Assembly (NCBI GenBank): GCA_963995525.1
Contig: OZ023212.1
Coordinates: 7,058,404 to 7,122,403, forward strand
Direction of reading: 5' to 3'
Length of the DNA stretch: 64,000 bases
Origin: Escarpia spicata
Taxonomy: Eukaryota; Annelida; Polychaeta; Sabellida; Siboglinidae
Made by a program: the position numbers and the translations under genes. Under the pieces are notes generated by a model that ran no database searches, had not been told where the DNA came from, and worked only from the letters and a program-made list of their open reading frames with translations. Shown here one piece after another: positions 23,347 through 34,825 of this stretch. Numbering within the stretch: position 1 is the stretch's first letter; every line of letters begins with the position of its first letter.

Positions 23347-24570
23347 ATGGTCAACCGGCAGACCTGCTGCTGCTTTCTATGGTGTACAGTACGCTGACGA
23401 CCGTTAATCCTATCACACCCCTTCAATCAGGTTTACTGTTGACTTTTGTCAAAGAATACGTGTTAAGACAATGACAAGTGGCAGTGGTTTCTAGCTGTTT
23501 CTTCTGTATAATTTACCTACCGAAAACAGCTTAATTTGTGTTGTAACACATATTCATGTCGTCTGCTTAGTTCCAGTTCAGCCCAGGATGAATACGTTTA
23601 AAAGTGCTCAATATGTCAATTAATAATATAGCACTATATAACCTTGTTTGTACATGATATGTAAGTAAATGTTTATTTTTCCAACAAAAGAACAATACAT
23701 ACAGTGTTTATGGTATATCAGAATGAGTATGTCAGAAAAAAGGGGTATACTGAAGAAACTCTTGTATTTGTAGACCCCTAAGAATTATTTACTTACAACA
23801 CATGGAATATGGCAGATGTTACATACTAGTACAATGTTAGTTATTATTGGCTATTACAATATAAACACACAAAAAGATACAAATGGCGCAAAAGATGAAC
23901 AATTATATCCGCACACTATACGGATATATGGTAGCAACTAGATCATAGATTTACGTAGATTTCAAACCACTCTGTTGTGTGTGGTTTGATATGTGATGGG
24001 ACACAATGGGGTAAGTGGCCTGCTACTCCGTCATTATTTCATTGAGCAGATACTTCTGAAGCGAATGTAGTTGTTTGCCGGCTTCTTGTTTACTACAATA
24101 TTATTTGTTGTGTGAAGGGACACAGTGGGGTAACTGGCCTGCTACTCCGTCATTGTTTCATTGAGCAGGTACTTCTGAAGCTGTAAGAATGTATCATCCG
24201 ACTGATCTTTTCACACTTTAAATAAGAACGCACTTCAAAGGGATGCTTGTTTTGCAACATCCAATAAGTTACATTGTGTTAATTATAGCTGTTAAAGTGT
24301 ATTCAAGGCCAGGCATGCCCAATTGTTTACGTCTGTGGAGCATCACCTTGAGAAAGACAGCGGCAGTGAGTAGCCAATAATCATCCAACGACTTTCTACA
24401 TTTACAACATACAGCGGGAAACATTATAACTATTACTAACAATCAATGACAAAGTTAAATTGTTGTATTCGAATGGAAAACTGTGTGACAGTTTTTTATG
24501 ACATCTGTCATCATTATTTATAGATTTAGCAATTCGTTGATGTGTATCATTTTCTGTACTAGAATATGTT
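23347..24570. other. Non-coding interior of the MULE
   Basis: AT-rich. A ~68 bp segment containing GGCCTGCTACTCCGTCATT occurs twice (about 23996 and 24116). No gene is seen. Confidence 0.5.
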
Positions 24571-24574
24571 TATT

Positions 24575-24695
24575 AGTTTGTCGCCGTTTTGGCTTGTCAC
24601 CGATTTGGTTTGTCGCCGTTTTGGTGTGTCGCCATTTTGGAACTGTCGCCATTTTGGTTGTCGCCGTTTTGGATCTGTCGCCGTTTTTACCTGTA
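24575..24695. repeat. Tandem array of TGTCGCCGTTTTGG
   Basis: Seven or so copies of TGTCGCC(G/A)TTTTGG at 14-22 bp spacing lie immediately inside the right-end GAATTC array. No counterpart is visible at the left end. Confidence 0.85.
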
Positions 24696-24704
24696 CCCGT
24701 GCTC

Positions 24705-24846
24705 TGAGGCCGAATTCTACCAAGCGAGGTGGGTGGGCCGAATTCACCAGGCTGAATTCACCGTGGGCCGAATTCACCAGAGTTATGGGCCGAATTCACC
24801 AAGCGATGTGGGCCGAATTCACCGTGGACCGAATTCACCTGTATCC
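24705..24846. repeat. Right subterminal array (inverted GAATTC motif)
   Basis: About seven copies of TGGGCCGAATTCACC, the reverse complement of the left array motif, run to the right terminus. Confidence 0.85.
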
Positions 24847-24854
24847 GTTTGCTC

Positions 24855-25101
24855 TGACAATGAGTCGACTAGTCGTGACAGCAGCAACAGTGACAGCGAT
24901 GACCATGTCGACCAGTACACTGACACAGAGGAGGGTGTTACAAACAAGACTTCCTTGAGGAAAGATTGCTGCCCTTCCAGGGAGAGGTACTTCTTGGTGG
25001 CAGAGTCTTCACTTCATCATCTTTTCGCACGTTGCCGAAACTGCACTGGCCAAACCAATGTCGTAGTGCAGCAGTTTCTCGGCTCAGTGGGAAGTTGCCC
25101 T
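24855..25101 (+). pseudogene. THAP protein exon 2, right part
   Basis: The frame interrupted at 21542 resumes here as SDNESTSRDSSNSD and continues through YFLVAESSLHHLFARC to SVGSCP, then a GTAAAG donor. The 'V-ES-L--LF--C--C' segment follows the acidic linker in many transposon-derived THAP proteins. No later exons are found before the P element at 25854, so the gene is truncated or continues unrecognised. Confidence 0.6.
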
Positions 25102-25341
25102 GTAAAGATAATAATTGGTCTGTAGATGTGAAGCTATGCTATTTAATAGCATGTCATAGGTAAAGTGATCAACAAAATGGACTAGATAACTTGTTTATCA
25201 ATGGGTATTTGCTGAAGCCATATTCTCATCTGCCTGCAGGGGAAGTATTCCCATGGGTGTTGTTTGGCTTATAACCATTGTCTGTGCACCGTGTGGTGAT
25301 TCACATTGTGTTACCAGGTCTACACAGTTACCAACATTTGG

Positions 25342-25443
25342 AATGATTCATCCCAGTAACACTGTGTTATGAAACTTGCTTGATGAATTTGTAATGATTC
25401 AACCCAGTAAAACTGTGTTCTGAAACTTGCTTGATGGATTTGT
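25342..25443. repeat. 51 bp tandem duplication
   Basis: Two adjacent 51 bp copies beginning AATGATTCA(T/A)CCCAGTAA differ at about five positions. The region 25102-25845 otherwise shows no gene. Confidence 0.85.
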
Positions 25444-25853
25444 AATAAATATGTCACACAAAAAATGTGATTAAAAATGCTATGTCCTTATGATTTTTAT
25501 GGACATAGTCGTAGGGCACATATATACCCACTGGTAGCATCTCACATATAAGACCCCTAAGGTTACACTAAACCCCTAGGTCTAGGACATAACCCTTCAG
25601 GCTATAACCCATTACCATAATTATTCAATTGTTCTGCATGTTGTTTTAATGTTTATTTTAGTTTATTTTGATTATATAGTAGCTATATTGTTATGTGTCA
25701 GACTCAGAGTAATAAAATTATTGTTCCACATAAATGACATAATCTAGAGCTGTCATTATATATGTCATGATATTATGGTCATCTCGCGAACAACTGTCCA
25801 ACTAAAAAAGTGTGGGTTTTGTCCAGAGGGGTGATATCGTAAGTAGCTATAAC

Positions 25854-26312
25854 CACGTGCGCTCGCGTCGTTCTGTCTGTTTACGTTCTCTATATGTATA
25901 TATATAATATAAGTGTGTGCAACTGCTGCGGCAACCCCAAGCCAATCGCTCACCTTTTAACATCAGAACTGCTCCGTCGCGACGCCAACACCGATTATGA
26001 AGATCACAAATAAATGTTCCAACTATTGTGGTCACAATGCCAACTTTTCGAAACAAATGGATTCGTATTTATTACAAAAAGAAGTGTTTTAATGAGTCGC
26101 GCACACGTTTCACCTAACTGCGGTTGATAGCTATACCGGAAATGACCCCGGAACGCAGCAAACGCGGTCGCGAGCTCTCGCGGCACACCTCCTATACGTA
26201 ATATTCGCCTCTTTATAAATGCGATCGCGCGCCAAGAGACGCTCTCCACTGAATAACGTGCGAAGGTGTGTTGTCACATAAGAAGACGGCGTCGTCCGCG
26301 TTACAATTTTGT
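25854..26312. repeat. Left ~459 bp terminal inverted repeat
   Basis: Pairs with 35642-36096 with only a few differences. Its inner end lies 24 bp before the transposase start codon, so it must include the promoter and 5' leader. Confidence 0.9.
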
Positions 26313-26336
26313 CTTTGTACAAGACCCCTGCTTGCA

Positions 26337-29300
26337 ATGAGGACGCCACAAGAGATGACATTTTGGTGAGTGATTTCACACGTCATGGGATAATAATAAG
26401 TCCAATAACAAATTGCACCGTCTTGCGAAGATATTGGGTGCTACAGTTGATGCAGCCAACCCTATCGTGTAAATAATGTGACTGAACCCCCGGTTGCGAT
26501 ACGTATTATACTGTTACTAGCGTTCCAAGTGGCCCATTGGTTTGAGGTAGTATTTCAAAGTGTCAATGTAAAATGTATAATTATTAACAAAACATTATTT
26601 AACCAATAAAACATAGGTAAAGACTATTACAAATTTGTTTATTGTGTAGGTTGTTAGACAATTACATGGAGGAGGATGGACAAATTAAAACAGAGGACGT
26701 CGTCAACCATTATTTGAGCACTGCAGCTGAAGAAGACAAACACGCAATGGTAAGTATTTAGATGAATGTATCTATAATGGAGGGACAGTCTGTGTGTGTC
26801 TGGGAATGGACGTATGTTAGTATGATTGTTATGACACGAGAAGCACTACATAACAATTGCCACAATGTGATAACTATCAGGCCTGTTTGCAATGGTACAC
26901 ATATATTTCATAATACATTAACATTACATGTGTGTTTCATTTCAGTTCTTTAAGATGTTGCTTAGACGTCTTTTCCCAAAGGTGAAACTATGCCGTTTGA
27001 TACACAGAACAAAAGGACCAGATGGAATGCGACAGACTACAACAGGTGAAGTATTTTCTATAGTACCTGTGTAATATTTCCCTATGCCTACCTGTACACG
27101 TTTCTACTAACAGGTGAAACATCGCTAGTATACACACAAAAGCGTACTATACGTTCTTTATTAACATTTGATATGATCACTGTTCGTGGTGATGACGCAT
27201 TTCTCATAAAATATAACGTACAGTCCGTAATTCGTAAACTGAACATAACTCAACATACATGATGTGTTAAAGTACTTTGTTGTTACACACATCGGTGTAA
27301 CTGAATAACATTTGTTGCATAATTACGAAATAATTACGTACAAATTGTTACCCCATTTATCCTCTCTACACACTTTACATCGGTCAATGGAACACTATGC
27401 ATATCAGGGCGTTTTTTAACATACAAAATGGGGGGACACTACCTCCATCTCTTTCATTTGCCCCCCCCCCAGTCAGCCCAACTTTCCCCCGATTCTCCCA
27501 AACCAGCCCCTTGTATGGCTTACTTTTTATTCGTTTTAGTATGTTTGATTTAATTAGCACTGGGGTATAATAATTTTTTTTTAAAGACATTGCCCCCCAG
27601 TGAAAATTTAATATAAAACGCCCTGATGCATACATATACTATACACACAACAAACATAAATTACTACTCATAAGTACATGTTGTGTGTTCCCCAGGTGTG
27701 TACACTGGCTTAGCGAAGCGACAACCAGCGCCGTCCACAGAAGACCTGGGAGAGGTCCTCTTGCGCAATGGTTGGGCACCTGTCGGCAATAACATGCACT
27801 GTAAAGTTCTGTCACACTTGAACAATACACCATGTATTCTTATCATAGATGGTGACATCTATAAAGTGAACATCAGGGACGATATCGTCCCATTAGACCA
27901 ATGGGGATTCCCCGATGTCATCACTGCACAAGTAATTTGTGCACTGTCAACATTCCTCAGTGTCATTCAACTCTGTGACGGAGTGCAGGTTGGCAGTGAC
28001 ACACTACTCACAAGCAAATCAACAACCATGCGCGTGCACAATGGTGTGCAATACATGAAGCATGTTCGCTGCCCTGTTGTGATGCCACTTCTTAAAAAGG
28101 GAACATTCTGCGATTTCTGCAGACACATGCATTACGACCGAGTTCGCGCGACGTCCAAAGCTGACACAGCACAGGTGAATAATACCTTATTTCATGACAT
28201 ATTGCTGTCAATTGTACATTAAATCTTTTGACTGTACTTAGGTGACAGCAATGTTGCTTCATCATGCAATATCTCCAGTCATGAAATCCACAATAGTACT
28301 TCACGATTACATTCTGTTGCAAAACATTCATAACACATCATGAATATCACACATAAATTACCGTTAACGATTGCACATATTCCACCAGTTCATCAATACT
28401 GTACTTTTATGTGTATAGCGTAACGTCGACGTTAAAGAAATCCTTCAACGGCAAGCCCCTAACCTCGGCGATGAGTGCATTGATGTGATAACATCGATGG
28501 TGAAAAACAGCACCGTGTCCCCACAGGGACGACGATGGGAGCGATCTGTGATCCAGTTCGCCCTCGGTCTTTGGAACCGATCACCCGCAGCCTATGCAGA
28601 TGCGACCGATACTGGCGCGCTACTTCTTCCGTCGGTTAGACTGCTCCAGTATTACAAGAACTCCGTTGATCAACGACCAGGTGGGTGTATTACACTATGA
28701 AGTTTTGACATAAAAAAACAATGCTTACATACATAGATATATACAGCAATGTATGGTTATGATATCATTATAATGGTCATATTTACATGGGATGTCACTT
28801 CATATCCTGCTCCTCCATAATTACCGTTATGACACATTGATATGACCACTGTTACACCACACGTTAACCCTTTCCACTTTCGTAAACTGTTCATCCATCA
28901 TGCCAAACGTTAAACTCATATCGAACGCACTGGCAATGTAGGTAAACCAAATGGCCATAACATTAAACATTAATCTGTCCATAGGTTTCCTGCCTGATGT
29001 CTTCAAGTGGATGGACATAACCGCAAGTGACAAACACGTTCCTATTAGTGGGAGACATGGCGGACTCATTTTCGATGAAATGTCAATTCAGCAAGATCTC
29101 CAAATGGATTCTCGGGATGGAGAAACGAGACTGTCGGGGGTTGTCGACCTGGAAAGGGAATCCAACGACTTAGAAAAATTACACGGTATACAAGAAAGTA
29201 AGGGAAATAATACCAACACATTATTAGCGACACATGTTCTTCAGATGGAGTTTTTGGGATTTACAGGATTTGTTTTTCCATTTGCCCACTTCGCTACCGT

Positions 29301-30339
29301 CGGTGTGCAAGCGCACCATCTTGTTTTGTTGTTCTGGAAAGCTATTAGCCACCTCTTCGATTATGGTTTTAATGTTCATTTTTGCTTGTTTGATGGCGCC
29401 AGCGCTAACCGGACATTCCTGAAGCTGTTGTTTCACCCACTTAAACCACTGGACGTCAATATGACAATTGAAAACTTACAAGTTTTGGGTGAAACAATAG
29501 TTTTAGGAATGGACGTTAAACATGTCATCAAACGTTTACGTAATAACGTTTTTAACAGTGGAACTACATCTTTTAGCACTAGACACCTGCACTGGCAAGG
29601 ATTTCCAATCATCTGGGACCACTGGCGCTCTGCTTATAACTGGGATATAACGTGTAATCCAGAGATGACCCGTCTGCACCACAAGTTAACAAAAGAACAT
29701 ATTTTCCTTACCACTGTCTCCAAAATGAGAAATCACCTAGCAGAAGAATGCCTGAACAGCGCCATGTGGTCCCTGATGAAGAACTACGCTGACAGTCTAG
29801 TTGAAGGACAACGAAAACTTCTTACCGGTACTTTGACATTTCTTTCCATTACTAGTGATTTGATATCTTTCGTGAACAATGATTCTCCTGTCCTTCACCT
29901 AGCTGACAGCAGATTCTGTACTCTAGAAACAACAATGTCGTTCTTTTCTAACTGGGAAAATAAAGTCCTTGCCCGTGCAGATGTCGACACCCCCCTAAAA
30001 AAAAGTTATCTCATGTCCCAGGAAACAAGGGAGGACATTATGTTTTGCTGTACGAGTCTGCGAGAAATTATGAAGAAACATATAACATCTGGCAGTTCCA
30101 TTATGGCGTCACGTTTAAATACTGACATAGTGGAGAATTTTTTGTCACAGCAAAGATCGCAAAAACATGGCGCTAATACCAATCCGACATACCTCCAATA
30201 TTCCAAAGGCGTTAATTCAGTGTTGCTCGGGAGAAGCAGTAAGAAAAGGTCAAAGAAATCAAATGCTGGTTTAAAAGGAGCTGTTCCTTACAATTTTTCT
30301 TGCAACCAACCTTTGAATAAACGAGGCAAACTATCATAA
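26337..30339 (+). CDS. RFX winged-helix + P-element-like transposase (774 aa, six exons)
   Basis: Exons 26337-26365, 26650-26749, 26946-27045, 27696-28174, 28419-28680 and 28985-30339 all have GT-AG borders and join in phase to 774 codons plus stop. Residues ~6-85 match the RFX DNA-binding winged helix in order: FWLLDNY, NHYLSTA, FFKMLLRRLFP, then a loop ending GVYTGL. Residues ~285-325 (FALGLWNRSPAAY ... LLPSVRLL) and 350-510 match P/THAP9 transposases: Asp354 in LIFDEMSIQ, Asp460 in LFDGASANRTF and Asp500 in MDVKHVIKRLRNN are candidate catalytic or structural residues of the RNase H fold with its GTP-binding insertion. Predicted role: binding the long inverted repeats and cut-and-paste transposition. 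The first intron starts within the RFX Trp codon. No frame breaks are seen. Confidence 0.85.
27405..27625. mobile_element. hAT-like MITE in transposase intron 3
   Basis: This 221 bp insertion has ends CAGGGCGTTTT / AAAACGCCCTG, and inner TGGGGGG and CCCCCCA also pair. Flanking ATGCATAT and ATGCATAC form an 8 bp duplication with one mismatch. It lies 70 bp before exon 4 and does not touch coding sequence. Confidence 0.8.
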
Positions 30340-30791
30340 ATATAAATGCAAGAAATGTGATAAACACATGCATTTCCCTCTAACGCCCATACATTTAACA
30401 TATGTTAACGTACACTTCACTCTGAATCGCGGTCAACACACTTCGGGCATGCGAACGGCAGGTCTTCCTTGCTTGCGTGTGCTAACCACATTTCTGCAGT
30501 CAGCTGGCTGCATGATCTGTGCAGCCATCGTTGACAGGTGTTACACTGTATCCACGTTTGTGCTACGTAAAAATTAAGACAAGTATTACTACAAGGAAAT
30601 ACTTTTTGCTATATTGAGTAATATTTTCAAGTTGCTTATATCCATACCGACATATCGCATTTACACAATTATTAATAGCCGTATGTTATACGTGTACACA
30701 ATACTACATGTACGTGAGTGTTATGTATGGATTAATAAAATAATTAGTACATGTCTGAATGCGATTACTAATGACGGCGTACATGTAATGC

Positions 30792-31604
30792 TTACATGTT
30801 CTGTAGCGGCCTCCGCACATGTTGCATAAATTGTCCATTCGTTTGGTCTTCTTGGATGTTGCTGACTTTTGTATTTCTAGTCTGTGTGCTGATGTTTTTT
30901 TTCTTCCGCATATCGTGTACCAATGCCTTGCGAAATTGATTGTTGCTTACGTCAAGGTAACGGCCAACACATTCTGTAAAAATGACATTGATGATATCGA
31001 CGTCGCCGCCATGTGGCATGCACTTAAAAAATGATTTTGTAATGTCACCGTCTGCAAGGACTTTATGTTTAACCTCATTGAGGACACTGGCCCCGTGTTC
31101 CGCTAAAGCGTCCAGTCCTTGCAGACGGCGGACAGTATTGTGCAGGGTGATGAAGAAATGTAGTGCATCATCGCTTATGTTGAGCAGCGAACGGTTGATG
31201 TTCTGTTTGCTCATTGTGACATTCAGCGACGAAGGCATTGTTGTTGTTGCTCGAAGCTGTCCTTCCCCTCTGATTAGATGACGCAACACATTCAGTTTGG
31301 CTTTTTCATGCCTATAAACATTAATGTTGACGTGCATGTGGCGTCTGAGGCGGGTCACGGTTTTATATTGCATCATAGCTACACATCTCCCACCAAGGTA
31401 CCTCAGTTGACCTAGCCCTGCATCTGTCATTTGGTTGGGTGGTGGCGCTGTAGATGTTGATGGCTCAGGCTCTTGTGAAGTGTCGTCTTGTAGTCTGTGG
31501 TCACAGATGACGTACGCGCGTATTTCGTTGAGAACGTACGCAGCTGCCGCGTGTTGCCATGACGTCATGGTACCTCCACAGAGAGTGTTCATGTGTGTTC
31601 CCAC
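30792..31604 (-). CDS. Unknown ORF of the P-like element (270 aa)
   Basis: A long intact ORF, the only one in this part, converging on the transposase (450 bp apart). It begins near a Val/Met cluster (VGTHMNTLCGG) and may be the last exon of a longer gene, since an AAG acceptor-like site lies just upstream. It shows QLRYLGGRCVAMMQYKTV, a basic middle, and a C-terminal FTECVGRYLDVSNNQFRKAL segment of the type seen at the ends of some transposon-derived proteins. No domain is recognised. It could be an accessory transposition protein or a 3' extension of the helicase transcript. Confidence 0.5.
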   Translation of the reverse strand: MGTHMNTLCGGTMTSWQHAAAAYVLNEIRAYVICDHRLQDDTSQEPEPSTSTAPPPNQMTDAGLGQLRYLGGRCVAMMQYKTVTRLRRHMHVNINVYRHEKAKLNVLRHLIRGEGQLRATTTMPSSLNVTMSKQNINRSLLNISDDALHFFITLHNTVRRLQGLDALAEHGASVLNEVKHKVLADGDITKSFFKCMPHGGDVDIINVIFTECVGRYLDVSNNQFRKALVHDMRKKKNISTQTRNTKVSNIQEDQTNGQFMQHVRRPLQNM

Positions 31605-31861
31605 ACAAACCTTAACAGGAAATATCTTTCATTGGTACATTACTTAATAATTATATAGACTTACATATAATTATTACAGCAATATAGAAAAAAATACAAT
31701 ATTTCTTATGCAATGTTTATTCTTATGTTATAAACATCCATATTTCAATACACACCCTGAAGAAATCAGTGCAGGATCTCATGAATTCTGTTCAGTGTTT
31801 TGACTAGATTTTTCTTCTGGAGGTGAGAGATTTGCTAATCTGTGTGAAATGCGAGTACGTA

Positions 31862-31877
31862 ATATTTGTGTATATGC

Positions 31878-31918
<41 letters not shown>
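31862..31918. repeat. (TA)n(CA)n microsatellite
   Basis: TATATATA run passing into ACACACAC. It lies between the unknown ORF and the helicase gene. Confidence 0.9.
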
Positions 31919-32033
31919 TACATATAATTATTACAGCAATATGTACAGCAATATAGGAAAAGTACAATATTTCATGGCAAATCGTTGTATGATGTAATAA
32001 CCTGAACTTTTCAATAATACATCGGAAGGAAAA

Positions 32034-34787
32034 TCACAAACCTTCGCTAGCATGCGGACAACAGCTTACGTCTTGTTGCACTACAAGAGGCGTGCGTGCG
32101 TAGAAATCAGTAACACAACTGTTGTGGGCCAGACACGCTTGCTTTGTGAAGCCAATGATTTGTAGGTCAGCAGGATCCCGCACCCGGCTTATTGCAACCC
32201 CTAGCTGGCCTGGTGCAAATACCTTCTCTGCGTGCACAACAGTGCGCCGAAGTGTTAGGCCTGAATGAAACATAAACATGTATTATAGAGCTTTGAAAAC
32301 ATTATAAATGTTGCATTTTTATAACTGCACCTTACAGGAACAACTATGACGTTTGTAGGGCTTACAACGTTATGCCATTTCGGTGTCAAGTATCCACATG
32401 CTGTTTTCTATAGCATGTCTTTGCAACATCCTTACATCGTCATTAGCAAATGTGGGTAAAATAATACATAATAAATACAGAAATGTCAACGTACCACTGT
32501 GCATGTGCTCGTGAGAGAAAATCATATATGTGGAAATGCAGAGATACAGGAGGTGCGCAGCTGTCACGTGGCACAGGAGCTGTTACACAAATAGTGTAGT
32601 GAGTGTATATAGAAACAACATGTAATGACTATTACTGGTGAAATTACTTGCCTTGACACTTGTGAATCGTCATAGCGAATGCAAGCCTCAGAGGAATCTG
32701 ATACCGGGTCGCAGCCAGTTTCTGTGTTATTGGGGAGTAGCTAACAAACGCCGCCTTTCCTATGCGCCCATCTTGTGTTCTTATTGTAACGTATTCGGGG
32801 CATGTTTGCATAACTACGGCTTGCATGCCGTTCACCAAGCGGTTAGAAACGTTAGAAGTTATAAGCACTAACCTTCAGATATAAGTCGACCGGCGTCAAC
32901 ATCCGTCGCAGGAACGAAGCATCACCTGCGGCAATAAATTAATAACAATTATATTGTCATACAATTAAACAACACGTACACTCGGTTGTACAGGAAATGA
33001 ATACACAATAATGTAGTTGGGGTGTGGGGTTCTGTTTTCCGGTCAAACACCAAGGTCATATACATTATATATATATATATATATATACATACATTATGCT
33101 ACATGTATTTTAACTATCGACAGCATACATGTGATTGTAACATGTGACTGTACGTAAAGGTCACAAACACTGTTCAAATGGGCAAGTACATGTAACTATT
33201 GTATACACGACATACCGGTATCTCTGGAGTGATATACGTGTATTTCTTCCTCCATTGCTTCGAGGCAGTCGTGATTGTGCATGTCAACGTCAAGGTTTGT
33301 TGCATATAGATGCACAACTCCACGTGTTGTTACGGGCCGTGACAACGAGGCCAGTGTACGTTCGGTGGCCTCATTGACCTGTTTGGCAAATACACGGAAT
33401 AAGTTATTACACAACTGAAGGTTGTATTTTTCAAAGCCACTTCGTATATAGCCCAGTCCTCACGGATGCTCAATGCTGTACACTTTACTCCCTGCCACAC
33501 CTGTTAAATGGAAAACTATCCCGACTTTTCTGGGGAAGCATGCAGCCACGCTGCAATTAATGCGCGAAAAGTGAACGTACACACAAGTCCACCAGTGTAT
33601 ATAGCTAGGTACTCATTCATAGACATCATTGAAGTAGAGCAACGTAGAGTACACGAACTTGCTCAATGTTCGAAACGGCAGAATAACATTAGAACCCGGG
33701 ATGTATATATTTTGAGAGTGTGATACTTCAGTGGAGCCAATGCGCACCAACGATATACAAATAAAACAAAGCACTCACGTTACCGGTCGCCACTTCGCCA
33801 ATAGCTTCTATGAAGCTTCCGCAGTGCTGTCGCTTGACAGTTGTCAAATTCACGTGATGCATTGACTGGAAGAATTTACAGCTGAAGGGAAAATCCCCAA
33901 CATCCCCATGTCCCATATCGGGAACTGGCGGCAATTGATAGAAATCACCGCAAGCCACCAGTTGGATGCCACCAAACCCAGCGTTGTTTCGGCGGACTTT
34001 GCGGCAGACGTTGTCCACTTGGTTGAATATTGCGAGACTAATCTGTGCATAGAAAACAAGGTAATTATAGTCTTATGAAAATATGTAACGTGTCATTTTA
34101 TTACATATATAGATGCCAAAGAATAATTGTAGGTACGATAAAAACAAAAATATTTACCCTCTTATTCTAACAGATCTCTTGAATCATCGATATCTATCCA
34201 ATCTGTAGCTATCCCCAGGTAATCTTTTATACTCTAAAAACATTAGAACGATTATGAACTAAATACATATAGCCAAAGTTCCGTACTGCCTAAATTCGTG
34301 CTTCTTATTTTTGTCAAATGGCGCCCCTGACGGATAGATTCTAAAAATACATAAATAGCATAAATTAAATATATGTGTGCGTGCGTGCGTGCGTGTGTGT
34401 GTGTGTGTGGGTATCAAAGTTATCCAAGAGTTGTCTTATTAGTTACGAATTTAATAACTTTACAACAACTTCACACACGCAATCCACATGATGATGCACA
34501 TTTAGAAATCAACGACATAAGGAATATTGCTATTTTCGTAATTACGTACACTTTCAAAAAATTAAATGATCGCATAAATGTGTAATATGCCCGTACACAT
34601 ACCATAGATATCTCATCAATAAGTAGAACGTCTGTAGATGTTATGCGCCACATAATGTCACCGAATGCCTCGTCATTCACAATTAAATCATGCAATTGTG
34701 AAGTAGTGAATCTGCCATCCTGATGAATGAAACATGTAATGAGTTTTGCAGATTACTTACAAGACACCAGAACATATACCGATTGTA

Positions 34788-34825
<38 letters not shown>

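Larger units (their letters stand above)
21543..24846. mobile_element. FLYWCH-type MULE transposon, internally deleted
   Basis: This 3,304 bp element is flanked by an 8 bp duplication GTTTGCTC (21535-21542 and 24847-24854), within the size range expected of MULEs. The ends are imperfect inverted repeats starting GGGTGTT and GGATACA, then sharing GGTGAATTCGG-CCACGG. Multiple copies of GGTGAATTCGGCCCA fill the first ~170 bp and, inverted, the last ~140 bp. The minus-strand interior has a FLYWCH finger ORF and the C-terminal half of a MULE transposase, but the sequence between them is too short to hold the DDE core, so the copy looks non-autonomous. It sits inside an exon of the THAP gene. Confidence 0.85.

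Noticed and set aside
21543..24846. CRISPR-like array from regularly repeated GAATTCGGCCC
   Set aside because: Spacing is irregular, the two ends are inverted relative to each other, and they coincide with transposon termini in a eukaryotic genome.
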